From positions 1 through 37,375 of the forward strand of contig URSS01000028.1 of assembly GCA_900550545.1 (NCBI GenBank): a DNA stretch of 37,375 nt, given 5' to 3'. Each line of letters begins with the position of its first letter. The first letter of the stretch is position 1. A program made the position numbers and the translations under genes. Positions 1 to 8,218 of the stretch are shown one piece after another. Under the pieces are notes generated by a model. It did not search any database. It was not told the DNA's origin and saw only the letters and a list, made by a program, of their open reading frames with translations. The DNA comes from an uncultured Lachnobacterium sp. (lineage in GTDB: Bacteria; Bacillota; Clostridia; Lachnospirales; Lachnospiraceae).

Positions 1-3000
1 GATATCGACTCTGTAAAATATAGTGATGATAGTAAAATAATTACGCACATCCAGCTAAAGTACTCTACTCAACGGCAAGACGCAAGTTTTATGGATAGTG
101 TATTAAAAAACTATCTTGAAGCATACTTGATTGATAAGAATAGGTACTTTAAGCTGGTGTATGATTTCTCCGTTGCAACCGGGAATTTAAGTAAATTGTT
201 TTTAGAAAATCTTGATAAAAATTCTAAAGAATTCTGGAAAACTAAAATCAATGCCATAAAAAAGGGGACTCCTTTGTGGAATTGGAATGATTTTGATTTC
301 GAAGATTTTATCAAACGGTTATCCTTTGAAAATGTAAAAAAAGATTTTCTCGAAAAAAGTATTGAGGATTCGTTAATAAAGAATTTTGAGATTAATACTG
401 ATAGTATTTCGTTATTCGCTAACAGTATAAAATTATTATGCTTTGATAAAATGGAGAATCGAGGAGAAATTTCTTATCGAGAAATAACGCAGTGTATTGA
501 AAATGTAAAATTCGACATAAGTAAAGGACCTCAAAATCCAGCTCATGCGTGGATCCAAAGACTTCGATTCTCAAAATCTGATGAATATTTTTCAGACTAC
601 TATGAAGGAAAAAAAGCTACACCTTCAGATATTGCAAATAATTTACCTGTGGTACGACCAATTATCGAAAATGAAATAATTGATTCTATTGAAAAAAACA
701 CAATTACCATTATCAAAACATCCAGTGGGCAAGGAAAAACTACGCTTGCATTAAGAGCAATATCATTATTAAATGATGAATATACACCTTATCAAATTAT
801 AAGATGTAACAACAATGCGGAGTTAGGGCATATTGTTGAGTATTTTCGTATGCGTACGCGAATAGGTGAAAAGCCGCTTATTTTACTTGATAATCTAGAT
901 GCTCATTTAAGCGAATGGAATTTATTGGCTCAACTCATGCAAACAGGTGTAACATATCATTATAAATTACTCATTACTTCTCGCGAAAACGACTGGTATA
1001 ATTATGGTGGTGACATAAGTAATCTTCATCATTTGCAAATTATTAAACCTATACTAAATGAAAAAGAGGCTGAGAACATATATAGTGTTCTCAAAAAAGA
1101 GGGAAAGTTGCATGGAGATATTACTGATTGGAAAAATGCGTGGTCAAAGATTGCAGGACGTCAACTTCTTATAGAGTATGTGTATCTTTTGACTCATGGC
1201 GAGATGATTAACGAACGAATTTCTGCGCAAATGAAGGAAATTGGTAACGCATCGGTAGGAGGAACCAAATTTGAAATTCTCAGAAAAGTTTGTTTTGCTG
1301 ATGTGTGTGGTATTAAGCTTGAAACAAAGTCTCTAATTAGCAATTTGACTGTTAAAACCGATTTAGATATTGGTGAGGTACTTAAAAGCTTGGCTGATGA
1401 GTTTTTGGTACATATTAGCTCGGATGGCGACTATATTGAGGGGTTGCATCCTGTACGATCGCAGCATATTATTAACCGATTACATGAATATATTCCTCTT
1501 GATGAGACAGCTCTTTCTATTGCAAAGATTGTATCTGATTCAGATATATCAGTTTTGTTTTCTCATTATCCGGAATTCGATTTTGACAAGAATAAATTTT
1601 ATGCTAAAGTTGTTAATATGTGGTTATGTGAATCGGACTTATCATGTTTTGTTCAAGCAATTCGTGGTGCTTTTTCGGGAAGTGTAATGCGGTATTTTCA
1701 AACGAATAAGGCAATGTTTGATGACGCGTATGAGCATGGTGGATTAATACTTGTGGCAACAGAACTTTGCCCCTTCGCAGCCTTTAAAGATTATGAATAC
1801 GAATTGAATACCCTAGAAAAGATGTCTGAAATGATGCCAGATAATACTAATATTCAGCACATGATCAAATTACGTGATTCAATCCCTAAATTTAGAACTT
1901 CAAAAACTGATATTTATTGCTTGAGTTCGGCCTTATATTTAAAATTAAAAGAAATTGATTTTACGCACATTGAAGATGTAGAATCGTATGCCGTTATTGT
2001 AGATTGGCTTTACAATATTGATCATTCGATGAATTTATCATCAAAAATCAATTTGAATGATTTGTGGGACAAGGTTGAAAACTATTCGATTAAAGCTGTA
2101 TCATCATTAATGTATTCAACTTTTTGTGGAAATGAAGAAGAATACATCGAGTTTGTAAAAGTCAATTTTATGAGGATACTTGACTATCTCAAATGTAAAA
2201 CCAATTCTCACAAGATTCAAGTTAGTGAAGATAATAAAAAAATAAAGGTCGAGTATTTACTTAGAACAAGTGATATAAAAAAGAGCAATAATGAAAGTGT
2301 TTCAAGGCTGACAGATATATGCCGCACACTTCCCATTTTCGAAACATATTGTGCGGATGCTATCAAGCCTCAAATTGATTTACTGGAATCCTATCAAATT
2401 CCTAATGATGCACACAAAGAAATGCCCAAAAGGAACATAATTATTACTTTTCATCAAGAGTTTAATGGTTTATGGTTGAGAACTATAGAAAGTAATTATG
2501 AGTTTGATACAGTATATGCATGGATTGAACATTGGCTTGATGTTCGTAAATGTGCGTGTGATTTGTTGGCTGCAATTTCTGCATGTTTACACAAATTATT
2601 AGGTAATAGGAAACTTGGTAATGCTGCTAGTATATTTGACACTTTACATAATCGCTATAACAATATGATGGTTGCACATTTGTCATATCCGAGAGAAAAT
2701 CGTCCGTTTGAAGAGAATCCTCAAATACCGAAGTTATTTACTAAAGCGAAACGAGATTACTTTGATGGCATCGAAAATTTTGCAGACCAATTAATTGGTT
2801 TTATAAAAAAAGAGGAACCGGCGAAGCGCTTGGTGATTTATAACTTAAAAAAAGCTCTAGCAGCGTTACCAAATGTTCAGCAATTTTTTGATGATATTAC
2901 ATTGGATGATGAACACCAGAGAAAACATATAGAACTAGGCGCCCTTGAAGACAGAGTTGGTATTGAGGTATATATGTGTTGTGAATACTACTTATCTCAT

Positions 3001-3753
3001 ATGCCTAATAATAATTACAACAAATACCAAGTTAAAGGCTGGTTTTTATCATCCCGGAAAGCAGAAATAGATGAGGTCAATAGTGTAATGACAGAATTAA
3101 CGAACTCATACGATGCTGTGTTACCTAAAAGTTCGCATTTTGACAATGCATTTATGTGTTATCCAATATTGCTAAGAAAATTTGACCCAGCAAATGAGGA
3201 GATGATGAATGATTTCCTAATTAATGCTATTCCATTTGCGGAATCACCATATGATTATTTGATCTTATTGCTGACAAACGATATTGGTGAAATTATCCCG
3301 AACGCACTTAAGTTTCCTAAAAAGGCATTTCAATATATTTACAATGCCATTAACTTAGGGGAGGAAGAAGAAATGGATCCTTTAGCTTCTCCATATCCTA
3401 TTGAAGTAACACAAAAGATGTTAGATTGCTTTGAAGGTGAATATATTCTTCAAAAACAGAAACCGATAAATATTTGGCTTGGTCGTATAGCAGATATAGG
3501 TGAGGAATTATGGATGTATTCTAAAAATCGCGAATATCTTATTGATGAAGAAGATAGGCATTATCTTTCTGATAATCTTGATGAGATAAAGAAACGAATT
3601 GATGGAATATTAAAAGACATAGAACCAAATGTAAGTCAAGATATATTATCAATGGTAAAAGAACTGTGCTCCATGGTTTATCAAGGTAATTTGTTCGATG
3701 ATAAAAACTATAATCAATTGATATCATATATTCAAACAATTGGTGAAATCTGA
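1..3753 (+). CDS. Large STAND-type NTPase, probable Avs-like antiphage protein with Cap4-like nuclease N-terminus (5' end outside window)
   Basis: The reading frame is open from base 1, so the first ATG in the window (base 91) is probably internal and the gene starts upstream. Residues before that ATG include the short motif HIQLKYS. A hydrophobic strand carrying QxK is what the catalytic core of Cap4/DUF4297 (PD-(D/E)xK-like) endonucleases looks like. Counting from the ATG at 91, a Walker A loop SSGQGKTT lies at about 211-218 and a Walker B LILLDNLD at about 263-270. An ITSRE sensor-like motif and a winged-helix-like GLHPVRSQHI follow. The remaining ~750 residues are helix-rich, as expected for a target-sensing repeat region. 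Nuclease plus STAND NTPase plus long C-terminus is the Avs (antiviral STAND) layout. The gene is clearly more AT-rich than the core genes to its right, which suggests horizontal acquisition. P-loop NTPase is certain, STAND likely, antiphage role inferred. Confidence 0.75.
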   Translation, partial: DIDSVKYSDDSKIITHIQLKYSTQRQDASFMDSVLKNYLEAYLIDKNRYFKLVYDFSVATGNLSKLFLENLDKNSKEFWKTKINAIKKGTPLWNWNDFDFEDFIKRLSFENVKKDFLEKSIEDSLIKNFEINTDSISLFANSIKLLCFDKMENRGEISYREITQCIENVKFDISKGPQNPAHAWIQRLRFSKSDEYFSDYYEGKKATPSDIANNLPVVRPIIENEIIDSIEKNTITIIKTSSGQGKTTLALRAISLLNDEYTPYQIIRCNNNAELGHIVEYFRMRTRIGEKPLILLDNLDAHLSEWNLLAQLMQTGVTYHYKLLITSRENDWYNYGGDISNLHHLQIIKPILNEKEAENIYSVLKKEGKLHGDITDWKNAWSKIAGRQLLIEYVYLLTHGEMINERISAQMKEIGNASVGGTKFEILRKVCFADVCGIKLETKSLISNLTVKTDLDIGEVLKSLADEFLVHISSDGDYIEGLHPVRSQHIINRLHEYIPLDETALSIAKIVSDSDISVLFSHYPEFDFDKNKFYAKVVNMWLCESDLSCFVQAIRGAFSGSVMRYFQTNKAMFDDAYEHGGLILVATELCPFAAFKDYEYELNTLEKMSEMMPDNTNIQHMIKLRDSIPKFRTSKTDIYCLSSALYLKLKEIDFTHIEDVESYAVIVDWLYNIDHSMNLSSKINLNDLWDKVENYSIKAVSSLMYSTFCGNEEEYIEFVKVNFMRILDYLKCKTNSHKIQVSEDNKKIKVEYLLRTSDIKKSNNESVSRLTDICRTLPIFETYCADAIKPQIDLLESYQIPNDAHKEMPKRNIIITFHQEFNGLWLRTIESNYEFDTVYAWIEHWLDVRKCACDLLAAISACLHKLLGNRKLGNAASIFDTLHNRYNNMMVAHLSYPRENRPFEENPQIPKLFTKAKRDYFDGIENFADQLIGFIKKEEPAKRLVIYNLKKALAALPNVQQFFDDITLDDEHQRKHIELGALEDRVGIEVYMCCEYYLSHMPNNNYNKYQVKGWFLSSRKAEIDEVNSVMTELTNSYDAVLPKSSHFDNAFMCYPILLRKFDPANEEMMNDFLINAIPFAESPYDYLILLLTNDIGEIIPNALKFPKKAFQYIYNAINLGEEEEMDPLASPYPIEVTQKMLDCFEGEYILQKQKPINIWLGRIADIGEELWMYSKNREYLIDEEDRHYLSDNLDEIKKRIDGILKDIEPNVSQDILSMVKELCSMVYQGNLFDDKNYNQLISYIQTIGEI

Positions 3754-3973
3754 ATAAAACTACTGGATTTGCCCACAAAAACAATGTTGTTATTGGTTCG
3801 AATAATTATTTATCCTCATGTATACTCCTACGTTTAAGAGAGAAAAATGATGGGAATTTTAGTGATGTGCCATAGAAACAACAAAATATAGAGATTTAAG
3901 ATGACTTTGCAGGAAAGTTATATTTTCAACTGAGAATTTTTTTTATGTGAAAGTGTCTTGGAAGTTTGAAAAA

Positions 3974-3999
3974 TAGGAGATTGAAATGAGAATCTCCTA
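3974..3999 (-). terminator. Intrinsic terminator of the small reverse-strand gene
   Basis: On the reverse strand a 9-bp perfect stem (TAGGAGATT with AATCTCCTA, 8-nt loop) is followed by ATTTTTC. It includes the TAG stop codon of the 80-aa gene. The 243 bases between the large NTPase (stop at 3753) and this gene hold no other feature I can support. Confidence 0.55.
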
Positions 4000-4239
4000 A
4001 TTCCACTCCCCCATCGCCTCCACATACCCTTGTAACCCACCTTTCCTTGAAGCAAGACTGGCATAAAATTCAGGTTCCTCTCTTGCAAGACGGATAAGAT
4101 AAGCAATATCAAGAGGGTCAGCCAATGTAATCTGAGCATTACAGTTTTGGCAGTTGAAGGTAACTTGGAATTGATTATCAAGGGTAACTTCGACACAGTC
4201 GGTTTCGTGATTATACAGTGCAGATATTATTTTACTCAT
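3997..4239 (-). CDS. Small hypothetical protein, 80 aa (DUF6061-like?)
   Basis: An 80-residue protein with an AAAGGA ribosome site 8 bases before its ATG and its own terminator at the stop. It begins with MSKIISALYNHETDCVEVTL, a short beta-rich start. A CxxC pair (NCQNCNAQ) lies near residues 30-33, then a helical acidic C-terminus. Short proteins with this kind of opening are common as uncharacterised genes (DUF6061-like) in Lachnospiraceae and Ruminococcaceae, but that assignment is from memory of the general look and is weak. It sits in the AT-rich accessory segment between the NTPase and a gene remnant and reads against both. No function is proposed. Confidence 0.55.
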   Translation of the reverse strand: MSKIISALYNHETDCVEVTLDNQFQVTFNCQNCNAQITLADPLDIAYLIRLAREEPEFYASLASRKGGLQGYVEAMGEWN

Positions 4240-4268
4240 AGAAATTATCCTTTCTTTGAAAAGCGTTA

Positions 4269-4411
4269 TTGGTAGTTGTGGGCAGTAATGAACAGCCTAA
4301 CGTAAGATTCGGGTATGCAACACCATATGCTACAAACCCTGTAATTCCGGGCTTTCCCATATACCAAAACGTTCTCAAAGAGATAATTCAAGAGAATATC
4401 AAGAGTACATT
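4269..4411 (+). pseudogene. Possible 3' remnant of a lost gene
   Basis: A 60-codon open frame (TTG at 4269, no convincing ribosome site) ends inside a strong forward terminator. Its residues (for example NVRFGYATPYATNPVIPGFP) look like ordinary protein rather than random translation, but no family is recognised. A terminator with no intact forward gene in front of it suggests the 5' part was removed when the accessory segment was inserted. The rest of 4240-4551 holds only the terminator and the sigma-gene promoter. Confidence 0.25.
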
Positions 4412-4444
4412 ACACTCCGGAACTTCGGTTCTGGGGTGTTTTTT
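4412..4444 (+). terminator. Strong intrinsic terminator with UUCG loop (orphan)
   Basis: A 12-bp stem (ACACTCCGGAAC with GTTCTGGGGTGT, two G-U pairs) closed by a TTCG tetraloop and followed by six T. It faces forward, but no complete forward gene precedes it. It insulates the sigma-factor gene downstream. Confidence 0.75.
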
Positions 4445-4481
4445 ATGTTAACTGTAATAGAATAAATAATTCTTATCACAT

Positions 4482-4509
4482 TGTAACTTTTCAGATCATT
4501 TGTCGGATA
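4482..4509 (+). promoter_or_regulatory. Candidate ECF-type (autoregulated) promoter
   Basis: TGTAAC at 4482-4487, a 16-base spacer, then CGGATA at 4504-4509. This resembles the TGWAAC-N16-CGWM layout of Firmicute ECF sigma promoters, upstream of an ECF sigma gene. A sigma-A reading of the same place (TTGTAA, weak -10) is also possible. Confidence 0.35.
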
Positions 4510-4551
4510 TATATATGTAACTGTATAAGAAAGAAGGGGGGAAGTTTCAAG

Positions 4552-5112
4552 GTGACAGATCAGCAGATTGTAGAGTTGTATTGGAACCGGGATGAAAGAG
4601 CAATACACGAGACGGATCTTAAATACAGGAAATACCTTTATAAAATCGCATATAATATCCTTGCAAATGAAGAGGACTGCGAGGAGAGTATCAATGAAAC
4701 ATACTTGCGCATATGGAATTCCATTCCGACAAATCAACCACAGATTTTGTCTGCTTATGTTGGAAAAATCATACGTGAACTGTCTATTGATATTTATCGA
4801 ACGCGTCATAGAAAGAAAAGACAGGGATCAGAGTATGCAGTTTCTCTGGAGGAATTAAAGGAATGTACCGCAGGTATGAATGCCACAGAAGAAGTGGTGG
4901 ATTGCAAAATTTTGGCCGAAATCATACATTCTTTTCTTATGTCGTTATCAAAAGAACACAGGATTGTTTTTATAGGAAGATATTATTATCTGGATTCTAT
5001 GAAGTACATAGCTGAATATACAGGATTCAGTAAAGCAAAGGTGAAAATAATTCTTCATAGAACAAGAAACAAACTTAAAGATTATCTATGTGAGGAGGGC
5101 TATTCGATATGA
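4552..5112 (+). CDS. RNA polymerase sigma factor, ECF subfamily
   Basis: A 186-residue sigma-70 family protein of usual ECF size. Region 2 spans about residues 20-90, with the typical YLYKIAYNIL and NETYLRIWNSIP stretches. Region 4 spans about 120-180 with a helix-turn-helix ending in KAKVKIILHRTRNKLKDYL. The start is GTG at 4552, preceded by AAGGGGGG with about 10 bases of spacing. Its stop overlaps the start of the next gene by four bases (ATGA), so the two are translationally coupled, the usual arrangement for a sigma factor and its regulator. It redirects RNA polymerase to a small regulon in response to some envelope or stress signal. The signal cannot be read from the sequence. Confidence 0.9.
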   Translation: MTDQQIVELYWNRDERAIHETDLKYRKYLYKIAYNILANEEDCEESINETYLRIWNSIPTNQPQILSAYVGKIIRELSIDIYRTRHRKKRQGSEYAVSLEELKECTAGMNATEEVVDCKILAEIIHSFLMSLSKEHRIVFIGRYYYLDSMKYIAEYTGFSKAKVKIILHRTRNKLKDYLCEEGYSI

Positions 5113-6293
5113 GACCAGAAAAGCTGAGTGAAGCAATAGGGATGCTGCCGGATGAGATTATTGAGGAAACGGATGCGGTCAGAAGAAATGTCAGGGGTTC
5201 TATGAAACGGAAACGCAGGCACAGAATTTACAGGTATCTTTCAGCAGCTGCATGTCTGGCAATCTTGATCTGCGTTTCCTTTATCTGGGATGGAAAGAAG
5301 GAAGGAAAAACAGAACATTTGGATTTACCACGAATATCAGTAGGGAATAACGAAGCAGCAAGTTATGGATTTGAAGGGTATTTAGCACATGATGTGTCCG
5401 AATTGGTAAATGCAAATCCTTGGAATGAACAGATCGAATTAACAACACTTCCGGTGTACAAAAATACAGTTGAGTTGGAAGAATTTATTCCTAAGAGCTA
5501 TGATAAAGAAAAAGTATTGGAAAAGATCCGGGAGGTTGCCGGAAGACTGGGGATTGATGAACATGCACTCAGTCAGGTAAAAGAACAGCCGGAAATGGAA
5601 ACTGTGACATGCGAGACAAATGAAGTGTTCATTCAAGCAAACGCTGCGGGTGAAATCAGTGTGGAGTTTCAAACACCACAGGATTTGCCGGAAGGTTATG
5701 TTTTCAATTATGATGCCACATATAAGGATTGTTTGAAAGCAGCAGAATTTTTCAAAAATAAATACAGCGATATTCTTTCCATGAAATCACCGGATGTTAA
5801 TATTTATGGTGGAGATTATGACATTTATTCGAAGCAGAGTTATCATTTATCATTCTATGAAAACAGTGAGGATATCGTAAAAAGGATTATCAACTACAAT
5901 TTCAGGCAAACAGAATTTCAACAATCAGAAGAAGGCAAGTTGCGGAAAATTTGGATTCATCAGCCCGACCTTTCGCAGAAGGTCGGAGACTACCCGATTA
6001 TTTCTGTGGCAGAAGCAAAAACGTTGCTGAAAAAAGGTAATTATTCCACGAGTTCACCCTATCAATTGCCGGGAATGAAATATGTTAAAAAGGTTGAACT
6101 GGTATATTTAACGGATGTATTTGAGGCCTATTTTATGCCCTATTATAAGTTTTATGTGGAACTGCCGGAAGAGAAAGAAGTTACGGATTCCAAGGGGGAT
6201 ACCGAGATGAAGACATATGGAGCCTATTATGTTCCGGCAGTTGAAAGCAGGTATATATCAAATATGCCAGTTTATGATGGAACATTTAACTGA
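5109..6293 (+). CDS. Membrane-anchored partner of the ECF sigma factor (probable anti-sigma factor)
   Basis: A 394-residue protein coupled to the sigma gene by an ATGA overlap. Residues 1-40 are a charged cytoplasmic segment ending in a basic KRKRRHR patch, followed by one membrane helix at about 43-60 and an extracytoplasmic domain of about 330 residues. Position, topology and coupling fit an anti-sigma factor that holds the sigma factor at the membrane until an outside signal releases it. I do not recognise a zinc-binding HxxxCxxC motif, so it is not a classical ZAS-domain anti-sigma factor, and the large outer domain matches no family I can name. The role is inferred from context. Confidence 0.6.
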   Translation: MRPEKLSEAIGMLPDEIIEETDAVRRNVRGSMKRKRRHRIYRYLSAAACLAILICVSFIWDGKKEGKTEHLDLPRISVGNNEAASYGFEGYLAHDVSELVNANPWNEQIELTTLPVYKNTVELEEFIPKSYDKEKVLEKIREVAGRLGIDEHALSQVKEQPEMETVTCETNEVFIQANAAGEISVEFQTPQDLPEGYVFNYDATYKDCLKAAEFFKNKYSDILSMKSPDVNIYGGDYDIYSKQSYHLSFYENSEDIVKRIINYNFRQTEFQQSEEGKLRKIWIHQPDLSQKVGDYPIISVAEAKTLLKKGNYSTSSPYQLPGMKYVKKVELVYLTDVFEAYFMPYYKFYVELPEEKEVTDSKGDTEMKTYGAYYVPAVESRYISNMPVYDGTFN

Positions 6294-6299
6294 TTGGGA

Positions 6300-7898
6300 T
6301 TACTTATCTTTGAGAATATGCCCTAAATCGAGCCCATAGCGCTTTGCAATATCCTTTGCGTAACTAAGTCCATCCGGAGTTGTGCGCAAAACCTTATAGC
6401 TTCGCGTACCTTCTTCTACATTTTCCATCATTGCCACAAGATTATCAATTTTTCCACGGTTTCGCGGATGTGAATTATATTTTTCAACCTGTTGGCTCAA
6501 ATCATGGATATGGGTGACGTAAAGTCCGCAGCAGCCAATGATACCAATTCCGGTGAGAACTTCGGAAGCAATATAGCTGGCTTCGAGTCCGCTGGTACTT
6601 GAAAAGGATTCATCCATTAGAAGCATATCGGTATCGGAAAGCTGCTGCATGATCTCGCTGAGTCTTGCGCATTCACTTTCGAGTCTTCCCATACCGTAGT
6701 TACTCTCATCAGAAGAAGGAAAATGCGTAAAAATACCAGAGACAGGACTCATCAGTGCTGACTCAGCTGGAACAAATAAGCCTAACTGGAATAAAGCCTG
6801 CGCCATGCCGATCGAATAGGCAAAAATGGATTTTCCACCATGATTCGGTCCGGTAACCAGATAGAAACGACCATTGGCATCCAATGAAAAGGAGTTGGAT
6901 ACAATGGTTTTTTCTACGTCTTTGATTGCGAGCATCGGATTATAGACACAGGTGAGTTCGCATCGTTTTTCCTGCATCGGAGCAATCTGCGGACGGCACA
7001 TGGCAAAGCCCTTTTCTTTCATGGAAAGAATGAATTTTACACCGGCAGTCAGAAAGCGGATATCATCCAGCAGGGAGATAAACATGTTGGTATTTACGTG
7101 AAAATAGTTCTGGACAATTGGCTCAAATTCACGTAGTGGTTTGGAGTAAATGGTCTGGAGTGCGGAAAGGAGAGCATAATTCAAGGATTTTAATTCTTCT
7201 CCATGGCAGATTTTCCCGAGAGAATAAAGCGATGACAGGAGAATATGATCATCTTCCGGGTCTTTGCGTAAAAGTTTATCCATGACATTTCCGGCGCGAA
7301 AAGTATAGGTATTTACAGAGATGACACCTGCATCTAACGGGCAGAGGTTGCCGTCTAGGTTGATGCCGAGTGTGACACTTTTCAGATAACCAAAGTTTGT
7401 TTCCATTTTGGACAGTTCTGTATTTAAGGTTTGAAATTCACTGCTCTGTGCAATGCGATCGATTTCCTGTTTGAAGTTTTTCATACCTTCGGATTGGATG
7501 GCAGACTGCTGCAGATTTTCGGCAAAGAGATTGACAATCTCCAGATATAATTCCAGGTAGCGCACAGAGCGCAGGGAGGAATCTATGGTAAATTCTGTGT
7601 TCATTGCGCGACGCATATCATTGATGTTGTATATCATGGAGACTGCTTTGCAGAAGGCCTCGTACAGCTGGGGATTATCAACCAGATCGTTTACCACGCC
7701 GAGGCGGTATTCGAGTACGCGTTCATCGGTGGAAAAGAAATTGTCCAATTTTAAATCTGCAAAACCACGATAGCTTTCTTTAATTAAAATGACCATGGAA
7801 TCGATCTTTAAAGAGTCAATAAAACCGAAATCTTTCATGGGCTTTTCTTTGGTACGGTCATAATTGGGTGGGTATAATAAATGGAAATTTGTCTGCAT
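6300..7898 (-). CDS. MutS-family ATPase lacking the mismatch-recognition domain
   Basis: A 532-residue protein. The N-terminal ~320 residues are helical and resemble the MutS core/lever. The C-terminus is a MutS ATPase, with Walker A GPNHGGKS at about 350-357 and Walker B LLLMDESFSS near 425. It ends with the trans-acting histidine region (LYVTHIHDL). Length is well below MutS (~850) or MutS2 (~780). There is no N-terminal mismatch-binding domain with FxE and no C-terminal Smr nuclease, so canonical mismatch repair is unlikely. Such stand-alone MutS-like ATPases are frequent in Clostridia and their job is not established. It is transcribed toward the sigma/anti-sigma pair, with only six bases between the two stop codons. 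A good AAAAGGAGCC ribosome site precedes the ATG. Confidence 0.8.
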   Translation of the reverse strand: MQTNFHLLYPPNYDRTKEKPMKDFGFIDSLKIDSMVILIKESYRGFADLKLDNFFSTDERVLEYRLGVVNDLVDNPQLYEAFCKAVSMIYNINDMRRAMNTEFTIDSSLRSVRYLELYLEIVNLFAENLQQSAIQSEGMKNFKQEIDRIAQSSEFQTLNTELSKMETNFGYLKSVTLGINLDGNLCPLDAGVISVNTYTFRAGNVMDKLLRKDPEDDHILLSSLYSLGKICHGEELKSLNYALLSALQTIYSKPLREFEPIVQNYFHVNTNMFISLLDDIRFLTAGVKFILSMKEKGFAMCRPQIAPMQEKRCELTCVYNPMLAIKDVEKTIVSNSFSLDANGRFYLVTGPNHGGKSIFAYSIGMAQALFQLGLFVPAESALMSPVSGIFTHFPSSDESNYGMGRLESECARLSEIMQQLSDTDMLLMDESFSSTSGLEASYIASEVLTGIGIIGCCGLYVTHIHDLSQQVEKYNSHPRNRGKIDNLVAMMENVEEGTRSYKVLRTTPDGLSYAKDIAKRYGLDLGHILKDK

Positions 7899-7914
7899 AC
7901 GGTAGGCTCCTTTT

Positions 7915-7943
7915 CTATAAGTAAATTGATATTCTTATTCCAA
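7915..7943 (-). promoter_or_regulatory. Sigma-A promoter of the MutS-like gene
   Basis: On the reverse strand TTGGAA (-35, 7943-7938), 17-base spacer, TTATAG (-10, 7920-7915), just before the AAAAGGAGCC ribosome site. A moderate match. Confidence 0.4.
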
Positions 7944-7972
7944 TCATAAAGTTGTTTGACTAAATCATAAAG
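7942..7972 (+). repeat. Pair of 10-bp direct repeats, 21 bp apart
   Basis: AATCATAAAG occurs at 7942-7951 and again at 7963-7972. A 21-bp period is two helical turns, so the copies face the same side of the DNA. They sit next to and upstream of the -35 of the MutS-like gene and could be a regulator binding site. Confidence 0.4.
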
Positions 7973-8075
7973 AGCATTATAAAGTTTGTCAAATAAAATT
8001 GAAAGCAGCTTTGTAAGGTAAAAATAATTCGTACTAACGTTTTATCTATCAAAACTGGCGATGGCATGATGTGAC

Positions 8076-8104
8076 TTGACCGTCAGGGGAACAGGGTGTA
8101 AACT
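8076..8104 (+). promoter_or_regulatory. Sigma-A promoter of the S component-coaBC operon
   Basis: TTGACC (8076-8081), 17-base spacer, TAAACT (8099-8104). This leaves a leader of about 105 bases before the ATG at 8219. I could not recognise a known riboswitch in the leader. Confidence 0.6.
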
Positions 8105-8218
8105 AGTGAAGTTGATGGTTACATGATAAGAATCAATCAACAGTATCTGTAAAATTTGCATTAGCACAAAAGAGAGAGGGACGGATTAAGCCTTCATCTG
8201 GAATAGGAGGAAAATGCG

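Noticed and set aside
8105..8218. Possible riboswitch in the leader of the S component gene
   Set aside because: No stable conserved stems or terminator could be seen; kept only as an open question in the findings.
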